A stretch of DNA of 64,000 nucleotides from Streptomyces sp. NBC_00078. GTDB taxonomy: Bacteria > Actinomycetota > Actinomycetes > Streptomycetales > Streptomycetaceae. The DNA lies in assembly GCF_026343335.1 (NCBI RefSeq), contig NZ_JAPELX010000001.1:7812001-7876000 (forward strand). The letters are read 5' to 3'. Within the stretch, counting starts at the first letter, position 1. The number at the start of each line of letters is the position of its first letter. The position numbers were made by a program, and so were the translations under genes. Shown piece by piece: positions 50,983-59,358 of the stretch. Below the pieces are notes generated by a model. The model did no database searches and had not been told where the DNA came from. It was given only the letters and a program-made list of their open reading frames with translations.

Positions 50983-52310
50983 GCGTGGAGACGGTCAGGG
51001 CAGTCGTGGTGCGGCCGGAACAGCGTGAACGAGGCGAGCAGGCAGAGCGGGGCATGGCGGTCGACGGGCGGACCGGGGCCGTGCGGACCGGTGGAGTCGT
51101 CTCCGTCCCGCCCGTCGGACCCGCCGTCTCCACCGCCCGTATCGGCGTGATCGTCTCCTCCGGGCGGCCCGGGGCCGCCACCGGGGTGTCCTGGTGGCGC
51201 GGTGTCCTGGCCCGGCTCAACTCCCGTGCCGTGCGGACCCACTTCGGCACCGTCGCGGGCGTCGTCATCCTCGGCGCCCTGCTGTGGCATCTCGGTACCG
51301 GCGTCCTGCTGGACGGGCTGCGGCGCATCGACGCCACGACGCTGCTGGTGTCGCTCGTCATCGGTGTGGCCACCACCGTGCTCAGCGCCTGGCGCTGGGC
51401 GCTGGTGGCCCGGGGCCTGAAGATCCGGCTGCCGCTCGGCGCGGCCGTCGCCGACTACTACCGGGCACTGTTCCTGAACGCCGCCCTGCCCGGCGGTGTC
51501 CTCGGCGATGTGCACCGGGCGGTCCGGCACGGGCGGAGCGCCGGCGACATGGGCCGCGGCGTACGCTCCGTGGTCCTCGAACGGGTCGCCGGGCAGGCCG
51601 CGTTGACCGTCGTCGGAGCGGCGATGCTGCTGACGATGGACTCGCCGGTACGGGACGAGGTGCGGCACTTCGCACCGCTGGCCGTGCTCACCGCCGTGGG
51701 CGCGCTCGCCGTCGTGATCGCACTGCGCATGAACCGCGTGCCGTCCCGGCGCGGACGGGCCCTGCGCTCGACGCTGGCCGAGGCCCGCGAGGGGCTGCTG
51801 TCGCGCCGCAACTGGCCGGGCGTGACCGTCTCGTCGCTCCTCATCCTGGCCGGCCACCTCGGGATGTTCGTGCTCGCCGCCCGGGTCGCGGACTCTCATG
51901 CCTCCGTCGCCGCCCTGCTGCCCCTCGCGGTACTGGCGCTGGTCGCCATGGGGCTGCCACTCAACATCGGCGGCTTCGGGCCCCGGGAAGGCGTCACCGC
52001 CTGGGCGTTCGGGGCGGCCGGCCTCGGCGCGAGCAGCGGCGTGGCCGTCGCCGTGGTGTACGGCGTGCTCAGCTTCGTGGCCGCGCTGCCCGGCGCCGTC
52101 GTCCTGGTGACCCGCTGGTACACGGGCCTGCGCGACGGTTCCGGGACGGCACAGGCGGCCCCGGAACCCGGCTCCGGTTATCCGCGCCCGTCCGCCGACG
52201 TGAGGAGCGAGAAATACGCGCCGAACGAATCCGCGAGGCTCGCGAGCAGTTCCTTCCCTTTTTCCGCGGAACCCAGCGAAGGACGCCCGATGACACCCGA
52301 ATCGGTATAG
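50979..52310 (+). CDS. Lysylphosphatidylglycerol synthase-type integral membrane protein (UPF0104/flippase-like)
   Basis: 443 aa, ATGA overlap with the preceding gene. About eight TM segments after a ~85-residue cytosolic tail. Family motifs: TVLSAWRWALVARGLKIRLP, YYRALFLNAALPGGVLGDVH (the conserved F-x-N-x-x-P-G-x-x-G-D) and LPLNIGGFGPREGVTAWAFG. Such domains are linked to lipid or glycolipid translocation. The last ~40 residues (charged, low complexity) run 133 bp antisense into the creatininase gene and may be a stop-loss extension. Confidence 0.82.
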   Translation: MSVETVRAVVVRPEQRERGEQAERGMAVDGRTGAVRTGGVVSVPPVGPAVSTARIGVIVSSGRPGAATGVSWWRGVLARLNSRAVRTHFGTVAGVVILGALLWHLGTGVLLDGLRRIDATTLLVSLVIGVATTVLSAWRWALVARGLKIRLPLGAAVADYYRALFLNAALPGGVLGDVHRAVRHGRSAGDMGRGVRSVVLERVAGQAALTVVGAAMLLTMDSPVRDEVRHFAPLAVLTAVGALAVVIALRMNRVPSRRGRALRSTLAEAREGLLSRRNWPGVTVSSLLILAGHLGMFVLAARVADSHASVAALLPLAVLALVAMGLPLNIGGFGPREGVTAWAFGAAGLGASSGVAVAVVYGVLSFVAALPGAVVLVTRWYTGLRDGSGTAQAAPEPGSGYPRPSADVRSEKYAPNESARLASSSFPFSAEPSEGRPMTPESV

Positions 52311-52942
52311 CCGGACATACCGAGGGTGAGCAGATGACGGCGGTCGTCCGCGACGAAATCGGAGGTTTCATATCCGGGCCGGAGGAATTCCGGGTGAGCG
52401 TGCAGAAGGATGGAGGTCTCGATTTCTCCAGCGTGCATGTCGGTCAGCAGCGAGGTGGCCACCCCCGCCCGCCCCAGTGCCGCTTCCCAGTCCTCCACGG
52501 CCGGGAAGAGCGCCATGCGCTCGCCGCGGGCGGAGGATTCCTGAACGACGTTGCCCAGTACGTAGTTTCCGCCGTGGCCGTTGACCACCACCAGGGCGTC
52601 GACGCCGGAGCGACGGAGCGAAGCCGCGATGTCCGACACCACCGCATGAAGGGTCACCGAGGAGATGCTGACGGTCCCGGGCCAGGCCGCGTGCTCGTGC
52701 GAGCAGGAGATCGTCACCGGGGGCAGGAGGTGCACCGGGTACGCCGCGGCGATCTCCCGGGCCACGGCACAGGCGACGAGCGTGTCGGTCGCCAGCGGAA
52801 GGAAAGCACCGTGCTGCTCGAAGCTCCCGACCGGAAGGACGGCGACCTGCGTTGAGACACCCGCCGCCCTGGTCCGTACCTCTTCCGTAGTGTCCGCCGG
52901 CACCAGCCCGTTCGCCGCCGTACGCGCGCCCGAATCACTCAT
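52178..52942 (-). CDS. Creatininase-family amidohydrolase, probable FAPy formamide hydrolase (ArfB-like)
   Basis: 254 aa. Metal-binding motifs of the creatininase family are intact: LPVGSFEQHGAFLPLATDTL (Glu, His, Asp), VVNGHGGNYVLGNV and TDMHAGEIETSILL (His, Glu). Archaeal ArfB of this family deformylates FAPy made by a GTP cyclohydrolase in riboflavin/F420 synthesis. Here the gene is divergent (38 bp) from a GTP cyclohydrolase II with the FAPy-stopping substitution, so the same step is the best guess. Creatininase or mycofactocin-type peptidase activity is less likely in this context. Confidence 0.75.
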   Translation of the reverse strand: MSDSGARTAANGLVPADTTEEVRTRAAGVSTQVAVLPVGSFEQHGAFLPLATDTLVACAVAREIAAAYPVHLLPPVTISCSHEHAAWPGTVSISSVTLHAVVSDIAASLRRSGVDALVVVNGHGGNYVLGNVVQESSARGERMALFPAVEDWEAALGRAGVATSLLTDMHAGEIETSILLHAHPEFLRPGYETSDFVADDRRHLLTLGMSGYTDSGVIGRPSLGSAEKGKELLASLADSFGAYFSLLTSADGRG

Positions 52943-52980
52943 TTCTTCACGGCCCTTCGTCTCTGCTTAGGAATCAGATC

Positions 52981-53640
52981 ATGACAGATAAAATCGGCGT
53001 CCTCGGCAAGAAGTCCGCGCAGCGCACGGGCGTGGAGCGGATTGTGAATGCACCGCTGCCCACGGTGTACGGCCAATTCCGGGCGATCGGCTACATGGAC
53101 CATGACCGCGGTGACGAACAAGTGGCCCTGGTCCACGGTGAGATCGGCACGGACAATGTTCTCACCCGGCTCCATTCCGAGTGCCTGACCGGTGACGCGT
53201 TCGGCTCCCAGCACTGCGAGTGCGGTGACCAGCTCGCCTCCGCGCTGAAGGCGGTGGTCGCCGAAGGCAGCGGCATCGTCGTCTACTTGAGGGGCCACGA
53301 GGGCCGCGGGATCGGTCTGCTGGCCAAGTTGCGGGCGATGGCGCTGCAGGCGGAGGGCCTGGACACCGTCGAGGCGAACCTCGCGCTCGGACTGCCGGTG
53401 GACGCCCGTGACTACGGCGTCGCCGCCGGGATCCTGCAGGACCTGGGCGTGAACTCGGTCCGGCTGATGTCCAACAACCCGCGCAAGCGGGAGGCGCTGG
53501 TGCGGCACGGCATCCAAGTGGCCGAGACCGTACCGCTGTTGATCCCGCCGTGCGAGAGCAACATCACCTATCTGCGCACCAAGCGCGAACGCCTCGACCA
53601 TGTCCTGCCGCATCTGGACGCGGTGGCGCACCTGTCCTGA
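52981..53640 (+). CDS. ribA: GTP cyclohydrolase II paralogue with Tyr-to-Met active-site change
   Basis: 219 aa. Zinc site HSECLTGDAFGSQHCECGDQ has the three cysteines. The catalytic segment GIVVYLRGHEGRGIGL and VEANLALGLPVDARDYG are canonical. At E. coli Tyr105 (KIRAYALQ) this protein has Met120 (KLRAMALQ). From the literature on Streptomyces coelicolor GCH II paralogues as I recall it, the Met form hydrolyses GTP only to the formamidopyrimidine FAPy instead of removing formate. The adjacent creatininase-family gene could complete the reaction. No other rib genes are nearby, so it probably serves a specialised pathway. Confidence 0.88.
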   Translation: MTDKIGVLGKKSAQRTGVERIVNAPLPTVYGQFRAIGYMDHDRGDEQVALVHGEIGTDNVLTRLHSECLTGDAFGSQHCECGDQLASALKAVVAEGSGIVVYLRGHEGRGIGLLAKLRAMALQAEGLDTVEANLALGLPVDARDYGVAAGILQDLGVNSVRLMSNNPRKREALVRHGIQVAETVPLLIPPCESNITYLRTKRERLDHVLPHLDAVAHLS

Positions 53641-53650
53641 TCACTCCCGT

Positions 53651-53697
53651 CACCTCGCCGTCGCCGGTGTCCGCCGGGACCCGCCGTCGGCGAGGTG
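53651..53697 (+). terminator. Inverted repeat after the GTP cyclohydrolase gene
   Basis: CACCTCGCC (53651-53659) is complementary to GGCGAGGTG (53689-53697) across a 29-nt GC-rich loop with further internal pairing. It starts 11 bp after the stop codon and is a likely terminator. Confidence 0.55.
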
Positions 53698-53798
53698 GGC
53701 CGTGCCCCGGACCCCGGCCGCGTACTCTTCGTGGACGTCAGCCCCTTGAGCGCCGGCCCTGTCGCGGCCGACGCCCCGCGCCCGGAGGCCCACCTCGT

Positions 53799-54869
53799 AT
53801 GACAGAGCTCCATCTGTGGCTGCGCCACGAGGTCCGCAGCACCGAACGCCGCACGCCCCTCGTGCCGTCCGACGCCCGCCGGCTCGTCGACAGCGGGGTG
53901 ACCCTGACCGTGGAGGAGTCCCCGCAGCGGATCTTCCCCATCGAGGAGTACGAGGCGACGGGCTGCCGCGTCACACCGGCGGGCTCATGGGTGTCGGCTC
54001 CGGACGGCGCCGTCGTCGTCGGCCTGAAGGAACTCCCGGACGAGCCCGCCGAACTGACGCGCCGGCACATCTTCTTCGGGCACGCCTACAAGGGGCAGCC
54101 CGGTGCCGAGGCCCTGCTGCGGCGCTTCGCCGCCGGGGGAGGGGCGCTCCTCGACCTGGAGTACCTGGTGGACGACGACGGCCGCAGGCTTGCCGCGTTC
54201 GGGTTCTGGGCCGGCTATCTGGGCGCCGCCCTGGCCGTGTTGCAGCAGCGGGGCAGGCTCGCAGCGCCCCTCACGCCCACGTCCAAGGAGGAACTGGACG
54301 AGACGCTCCGACGCGCCGACGGGGACGAGGAGTTCACGGCTTTGGTGATCGGCGCCCTGGGCCGCAGCGGACGGGGTGCACGCGTCGCCTTCCACACGGC
54401 CGGGGTCGAACCGACCTGCTGGGACCTCGCCGAGACCCGCGACCTGGACCGGCCGGCCCTGCTCGCCCACGACGTCTTCGTGAACGCGGTCCTCGCCACC
54501 ACCCCCATCCCGCCCTTCCTCCGGAAGCAGGACATCCAGGAGGGAGCCGACCCCGCCCGCCGCCTGCGCACCGTCTGCGACGTCACCTGCGACGTCGGCT
54601 CCGAGCTGAACGTCCTGCCGGTCTACGACCGCACCACGGACTGGGAGCACCCCGTGCGCCGCCTGCGCGAGAACCCCCCTCTCGACCTGATCGCCATCGA
54701 CAACCTGCCCTCCCTCCTCCCGCGGGAGTCCAGCACCGACTTCTCGGCGGCACTGGTGCTCCAGCTCCTGGAGTTCGGTGCCGGCGGGGCCTGGGGCCGC
54801 TGTCTGGACCGCTTCCGCCAGGCCGGCCGCGAACTCGGCATCACAGAAGGGGAGTTCCGCCATGTCTGA
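53799..54869 (+). CDS. Saccharopine dehydrogenase (NAD+, L-lysine-forming) homologue
   Basis: 356 aa, ATG after CCGGAGGCCCACCTCGT. LYS1-type (alanine dehydrogenase-like fold): LWLRHEVRSTERRTPLVPSD at the N-terminus, SPQRIFPIEEYEATGCRV, GLKELPDEPAELTRRHIFFG, HAYKGQPGAEALLRRF and IDNLPSLLPRESSTDFSAAL near the end. Catalytic Lys/His candidates are in GLKELP and FFGHAYKGQ. Catalyses saccharopine to lysine + 2-oxoglutarate or the reverse. Rare in bacteria as a LYS1/LYS9 pair; here the LYS9-like gene follows with an 8-bp overlap. Confidence 0.85.
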   Translation: MTELHLWLRHEVRSTERRTPLVPSDARRLVDSGVTLTVEESPQRIFPIEEYEATGCRVTPAGSWVSAPDGAVVVGLKELPDEPAELTRRHIFFGHAYKGQPGAEALLRRFAAGGGALLDLEYLVDDDGRRLAAFGFWAGYLGAALAVLQQRGRLAAPLTPTSKEELDETLRRADGDEEFTALVIGALGRSGRGARVAFHTAGVEPTCWDLAETRDLDRPALLAHDVFVNAVLATTPIPPFLRKQDIQEGADPARRLRTVCDVTCDVGSELNVLPVYDRTTDWEHPVRRLRENPPLDLIAIDNLPSLLPRESSTDFSAALVLQLLEFGAGGAWGRCLDRFRQAGRELGITEGEFRHV

Positions 54870-56025
54870 CAGCACCGACAGGGTCACCGCGAGCGGTACC
54901 GTCCACTGGATCGGCGCAGGTCTGTCCACGGGCAGCGGCCTGGCCCGCCTGTGCGAGACGGCCGAGCGGGTACGACTGTGGCACCGCACCGAAGAACGCG
55001 CCGGTCAGGCCCTCGACCGCCTGGGCCTGACCGGCCGCGCCGAGCCCCGCGCGTACACGGTCACCGCCCTCGCCGCCGAACTGGCGCCCGGCGACGTCGT
55101 CGTATCGATGCTGCCCGCACCGGAACACGCCGCCATCCTGGCCGTCTGCGTGCGCGAGGGGGCCCACTTCGCCTGCTCCAGCTATGTGTCGGACGCCGTA
55201 CTGGAACAGGTGCCCGGCGCCGCGAAGGCCGGCCTCGTCGTCCTCACGGAGGCGGGGCTCGACCCGGGCCTCGACCATCTCTTCGCGCACAGCCTCGTCG
55301 CCCGCGCCCGGGAGGCGATCGGCGCCGGCACGCCGGCCTCGTACCGCTTCACCTCGTACTGCGGCGGCATCCCGGCGGTCCCGAACGACTTCAGGTACCG
55401 CTTCAGCTGGGCGCCCGCAGGGGTGCTCAACGCGCTGCGCTCGCCCGCCCGTTACATCGAGGACGGCGTGCAGACGACCGCCGACCGGCCCTGGGAGGCC
55501 ACCCGGCCGCACGTCCTCGACGGCGAGAGGTTCGAGGTCTACCCGAACCGGGACAGCATCCCCTTCGTCGAGCAGTACGAACTGCCGGCCGCCTGGCAGG
55601 CACGGTCCTTCGTCCGCGGCACCCTGCGCCTCGACGGCTGGCTGCAGGCCTGGGACGCGGTGTTCGAGGAGCTCAACGCCGGCGACGACGCCCGGATCGG
55701 CGAGCTGGCACAGGAGTTGGCGGCCCGTCATCCCACCACCGACGCCGACCGCGACCGGGTCGTGCTCGCCGTGTCGCTGGAGGTCCGGGGAGAGGGGGAG
55801 CGAAGCTGGTCGGGGGGTTACCTCCTGGACCTGGTGGGCGACGCGGAGGAGAGCGCGATGGCCCGCTGCGTCTCCCGTCCCCTGGCCCTGGGCATCCGCC
55901 ACATCCTCGACGGCACCCTGCCCGCCGGGCTCGGCCGGGCGGCGGAGACAGCGGACCGGTCGGAGCGGTGGCTGGACGAACTCGCCCACGAGGGGCTGGA
56001 CTTCACCCTGCGCACCGCCCCGTAG
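54862..56025 (+). CDS. Saccharopine dehydrogenase (L-glutamate-forming, LYS9-like) family protein
   Basis: 387 aa; ATG at 54862 with AAGGGGAGTTCCGCC upstream, overlapping the previous stop by 8 nt. Rossmann entry VHWIGAGLSTGSGLARL, then VVSMLPAPEHAAILAVCVRE and the family motif LTEAGLDPGLDHLFAHSLV. The substrate domain has YCGGIPAVPNDFRYRFSWAP (saccharopine dehydrogenase hallmark C-G-G-[IL]-P). Would interconvert saccharopine with 2-aminoadipate semialdehyde and glutamate. The short stretch GEGERSWSGGY is encoded by a G-rich repeat-like element (about 55791-55817). Confidence 0.85.
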   Translation: MSDSTDRVTASGTVHWIGAGLSTGSGLARLCETAERVRLWHRTEERAGQALDRLGLTGRAEPRAYTVTALAAELAPGDVVVSMLPAPEHAAILAVCVREGAHFACSSYVSDAVLEQVPGAAKAGLVVLTEAGLDPGLDHLFAHSLVARAREAIGAGTPASYRFTSYCGGIPAVPNDFRYRFSWAPAGVLNALRSPARYIEDGVQTTADRPWEATRPHVLDGERFEVYPNRDSIPFVEQYELPAAWQARSFVRGTLRLDGWLQAWDAVFEELNAGDDARIGELAQELAARHPTTDADRDRVVLAVSLEVRGEGERSWSGGYLLDLVGDAEESAMARCVSRPLALGIRHILDGTLPAGLGRAAETADRSERWLDELAHEGLDFTLRTAP

Positions 56026-56031
56026 GCGGAC

Positions 56032-57261
56032 TCAGTCCGTGACCGCCTCGTGGACCAGCCTTCTGAGGTCCGGGAAGAGCCTGAGTGACGACTTCGGCCG
56101 GACCTGAGTCATGAACTGCACGGTCAGATCACGGCTCGGGTCCACCCAGAACGTCGTCGTCGCCACCCCGCTCCAGCCGTACGTGCCCAGGCCCGACGGC
56201 GCCTGGGTGCGCTCGGGATCGATGACGACGGAGACGCCGAGGCCGAAGCCGACGCCGTCGTTGCCCGGCTCGTCGTGGGCCGGGCGGCTGCCGAAGGCGC
56301 GCAGGTCGGCGCCGCCGGGAAGATGGTTGCGGGTCATCAGCTCGACCGTCTCGGAGGCCAGCAGACGGACCCCGTCGAGTTCGCCGCGGCGGCGCAGCAG
56401 CTCCATGAAGCGGTGCACGTCGTACGCGGAGGCCACCATGCCACCGCTGCCGGACAGGAAGCGGGGCCGTCCGCGCAGCGGCAGCCCGGCGATCGGCTCG
56501 ATGCCGCCGCCGGCTGTCTCGCCGTACAACTCACTGAGCCGGGGCGCCTGTTCGTCGGAAACGCAGAAGCCCGCGTCGGTCATGCCGAGCGGGCCGAAGA
56601 CGCGCTCGGCGAAGAACGCGTCGAGCGGCTGCCCGGACACGACCTCGATCACTCTGCCGAGCACGTTGGTGGCGACCGAGTAGTTCCACTGTGTGCCCGG
56701 CTCGAACTGCAGCGGCAGGCGCGCGTACGCCTCGACGGTCCCGGCCAGGTCCGAGCCCGGCAGCACCGCCGAGTCGAGGCCGGCCGCGCGGTAGAGGGCG
56801 TCGACCGGGTGGGTGCGGTAGAAGGCGAAGGTCAGGCCGGCCGTGTGGGTCAGCAGGTGTCGGATCAGCAGGGGCCGGCCGGCCGGGCGGGTCCGGACGT
56901 CGGTGCCCGAGCCGCTCTCGTACACCTGCGGGTCGGCGAAGGCCGGGAGATGGCGGGCGACCGGGTCGTCCAGCGACAGGCGGCCCTCCTCCACGAGTAT
57001 CAGCGCGGCGACCGTGGTGACCGGTTTGGTCATGGAGTAGATCCGCCACAGGGTGTCGGCCTCGACGGGCAGATCCGCCGCGACGTCGCGGCGGCCGTGG
57101 GTGGTGAGGTGGGCGACGCGTCCGCCACGGGCCACCGCCAGCAGAAAGCCGGGCAGGCGTCCTTCGTCGACGTAGTGGGCGACGTGCTGGTCGAGGCGGT
57201 CCAGCGCCTTCGCGTCCAGCCCGGCCTCGCCCGGGTCGGCCTCTTGTCGCAGCTGTGCCAT
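56032..57261 (-). CDS. Serine hydrolase of the class C beta-lactamase/esterase family
   Basis: 409 aa from ATG 57261 (MAQLRQEADPGEAGLDAK) with GGAGGAGAGCG upstream; the frame is open much further upstream but that is shadow. Ser-x-x-Lys nucleophile IYSMTKPVTTVAALIL at ~77-80, Tyr motif WNYSVATNVLG, and a C-terminal GTYGWSGVATTTFW where lactamases have KTG. No signal peptide, so probably a cytosolic EstB-like esterase or D-aminopeptidase-like enzyme rather than antibiotic resistance. Its stop is 6 bp from the convergent saccharopine dehydrogenase stop. Confidence 0.85.
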   Translation of the reverse strand: MAQLRQEADPGEAGLDAKALDRLDQHVAHYVDEGRLPGFLLAVARGGRVAHLTTHGRRDVAADLPVEADTLWRIYSMTKPVTTVAALILVEEGRLSLDDPVARHLPAFADPQVYESGSGTDVRTRPAGRPLLIRHLLTHTAGLTFAFYRTHPVDALYRAAGLDSAVLPGSDLAGTVEAYARLPLQFEPGTQWNYSVATNVLGRVIEVVSGQPLDAFFAERVFGPLGMTDAGFCVSDEQAPRLSELYGETAGGGIEPIAGLPLRGRPRFLSGSGGMVASAYDVHRFMELLRRRGELDGVRLLASETVELMTRNHLPGGADLRAFGSRPAHDEPGNDGVGFGLGVSVVIDPERTQAPSGLGTYGWSGVATTTFWVDPSRDLTVQFMTQVRPKSSLRLFPDLRRLVHEAVTD

Positions 57262-57326
57262 CGCTCTCCTCCGAATGCGCTCGTCGAGGTGCGGTCCGGC
57301 AGTACCCCGCCCGATCGGCCTCGGAC

Positions 57327-58700
57327 TCATGGTCGCGCAGGAACGCGGGCACGGTCCCCCTCTTGGCCATGATTGATCATCGGGGCCGAACGTTTCGGCA
57401 GGGCGCGGCCCGCCATCGCCCCCGCCACGGCCACCACCGCGAGGACGCACAGCGGCAGCCCGTGCCGCTGCCCCGGCCCCATGAGCGTCGTCGCGGCGGC
57501 CACGCCCAGTACCGGTCCGACGTTCATCGCGGTCTGCTGCAACCCGCCCGCCACCCCGGCCGACCCGACCGCGGCCAGCCGTACGACGACATGGGTGGCC
57601 GCCACCATCACCGTGCCGAACCCCGCCCCCAGCAGCGCGAACGCGGCGCACAGCAGGACCGGGCCCGAGGCCCCGCCCAGCAGCAGGATCCCGGCGCCCA
57701 GGACGGTCATCGCGGCCATGGCCGTACGGCGGGCCCCGGCCCGGCGCAGCAGCACCACGCTCCCCGGCGCGGCGACGATCATCGTCGCGGCGAGCGGCAG
57801 GCTGAGCAGAGCCATGTGCAGGGGGCCGAATCCGAGGGAGTCCTGCAGCAGGAAGGTGGCGACGAACAGCGTGCCGTTCAGGGCCGCCGACGCGGCGACC
57901 AGCATGCCGAGAGCCGAGCCGACGGCCGCCGAGCCGATGACGTCCGGCGGCACCAGCGGGATCGCGGTGCGACGCTCGTGCCGTACGAAGGCGAGGCCCG
58001 CGACCAGGGCCGTCGCCAGGCCCGCCGTGCTCGTCGCCGTCCAGCCGCTGTCCGGCAGTCCGACGAGGGTCTGGACGAGGCAGGCCAGGGTCACCGCGAG
58101 CAGCAGTGCGCCGGGCAGGTCCAGGCGGGCGGGCGAGGGCTCGGGAAGCGGGGTGCGCACGGTGAGCGCCGAAACGCCGAAGACCAGCGCCGGTACGACG
58201 TTGAGGAAGAAGACGGCCCGCCAGCCCGGCCCGGCCACCAGCGCCCCGCCCAGCACGGGCCCCGCAGCGGCCGCCACCCCGATCGCACTCGTGCGGACGG
58301 CGATCGGCATCCGCAGCCGCTCCGGCCGGAACGCAGCCCGCAGCATTCCCAGCGTGGCCGGCTGCAGCAGCGCCCCGAACACGCCCTGGACGACCCGTAG
58401 TCCGATCACCCAGCCGATGCCAGGGGCGAGCCCGATGGCCGCCGAGGTCACCGCGAAGCCCAGCATCCCGGCACCGAACACGCGGTGGTGCCCGTACCGG
58501 TCGCCGAGCCGTCCGGAGAACACGAGCAGCCCCGCCACGGCGATGAGATAGCCGGTGCTGGTCCACTGGACCTGCGCGAAGGACGCGCCCAGGTCCCGTT
58601 GCAGGGTGGGCTGAGCGACGGTGAGGACCGTGCCGTCCAGGGCGACCACCATGGCCCCGACCACGCTGCTCGCCAGCGTCAGGGCGCGGTGGAGGCTCAT
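57327..58700 (-). CDS. DHA2-type MFS drug exporter
   Basis: 457 aa from ATG 58700, overlapping the TetR stop in ATGA. About 14 hydrophobic segments. Motifs: VVALDGTVLTVAQPTLQRDL (DHA2 motif D1: LDxTIVNVALP-like), GRLGDRYGHHRVFGAGM (motif A), GLRVVQGVFGALLQPATLGM (motif B) and AIGVAAAAGPVLGGALV (motif C, antiporter). Proton-driven efflux of drugs or metabolites. Regulated by the cotranscribed TetR upstream. Confidence 0.9.
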   Translation of the reverse strand: MSLHRALTLASSVVGAMVVALDGTVLTVAQPTLQRDLGASFAQVQWTSTGYLIAVAGLLVFSGRLGDRYGHHRVFGAGMLGFAVTSAAIGLAPGIGWVIGLRVVQGVFGALLQPATLGMLRAAFRPERLRMPIAVRTSAIGVAAAAGPVLGGALVAGPGWRAVFFLNVVPALVFGVSALTVRTPLPEPSPARLDLPGALLLAVTLACLVQTLVGLPDSGWTATSTAGLATALVAGLAFVRHERRTAIPLVPPDVIGSAAVGSALGMLVAASAALNGTLFVATFLLQDSLGFGPLHMALLSLPLAATMIVAAPGSVVLLRRAGARRTAMAAMTVLGAGILLLGGASGPVLLCAAFALLGAGFGTVMVAATHVVVRLAAVGSAGVAGGLQQTAMNVGPVLGVAAATTLMGPGQRHGLPLCVLAVVAVAGAMAGRALPKRSAPMINHGQEGDRARVPARP

Positions 58701-59269
58701 GAGTCCTGCCCGAGGTGCGCGTCGAGGGCCGACCACAGCAGGGGTACGAAGTCGTCGGCTTCCGTGGCGAGTTGAAGGCTGCCCCAGCCCCACAGCTGGG
58801 CGATGCCGTGCAGGTTCGCCCACAGCGAGCCCGCGACGAGCCGGGCGTCCACGTCGGGACGGGCCCGCCGCACCAGCTCCACCAGGCGCCCGAACAACGG
58901 CAGACTGGTGTCCCGCAGTCCCAAGTGGCCGCTTTGCAGTAGATCATGACGGAACATCAGCTCGTACATGCCGCGGTTGCCCAGAGCGAAATCGAGGTAT
59001 ACGCGCCCCAGGGCCGCCAGTTGCTCGCGCGGCGGCGCCGGGCCGTCGCCGGCGGCCGCCGCCCGGCGGGCCAGCTCTGCGAAACCGCGGCGCGCGATGG
59101 CGGACAGCAGCTCCAGGTGAGTGGGGAAGTAGCGGCGGGGAGCCCCGTGCGAGACGCCCGCGCGGCGCGCGATCTCCCGCAGCGTCAGTGCCTGCGCGCC
59201 CTCCTGGGCCAACAGCTCCACCCCGACGCCCACCAGCCGGTCCCGCAGTCCCGTCTCGGATCCATCCAT
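58697..59269 (-). CDS. TetR-family repressor of the adjacent exporter
   Basis: 190 aa. ATG 59269 chosen because GGAGAAAG lies 9 nt upstream; an ATG at 59284 would place this ribosome site inside the gene. HTH: LTLREIARRAGVSHGAPRRY with FPTHLELLSAIARRGF. The C-terminal ligand domain (TetR_C_33-like) has LDFALGNRGMYELMFRHDLL and VAGSLWANLHGIAQLW. It overlaps the MFS gene by 4 bp and palindromic operators lie directly upstream, so it autoregulates this operon. Confidence 0.88.
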   Translation of the reverse strand: MDGSETGLRDRLVGVGVELLAQEGAQALTLREIARRAGVSHGAPRRYFPTHLELLSAIARRGFAELARRAAAAGDGPAPPREQLAALGRVYLDFALGNRGMYELMFRHDLLQSGHLGLRDTSLPLFGRLVELVRRARPDVDARLVAGSLWANLHGIAQLWGWGSLQLATEADDFVPLLWSALDAHLGQDS

Positions 59270-59283
59270 GGTCACTTTCTCCA

Positions 59284-59321
59284 TAGACGCTGTCTACCAG
59301 CCTCTCGTAGACAGTGTCTAC
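59284..59321. promoter_or_regulatory. Twin TetR operators
   Basis: GTAGACAGTGTCTAC at 59307-59321 is a perfect palindrome. TAGACGCTGTCTA at 59284-59296 is a second copy of the same half-sites (TAGAC/GTCTA) 23 bp away. They lie between tetR and the divergent PPOX-family gene (start 59359) and could control both. Confidence 0.8.
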
Positions 59322-59358
59322 GGGAATGCCGGGATCCGCCCGACGGGTTGACCCGGGT

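Noticed and set aside
56032..58947. A 971-codon reverse-strand open frame covering the serine hydrolase and the exporter region
   Set aside because: Only the part from 57261 matches a protein family; the upstream 560 codons are Arg/Pro/Gly-rich antisense-frame shadow of the MFS and TetR genes.
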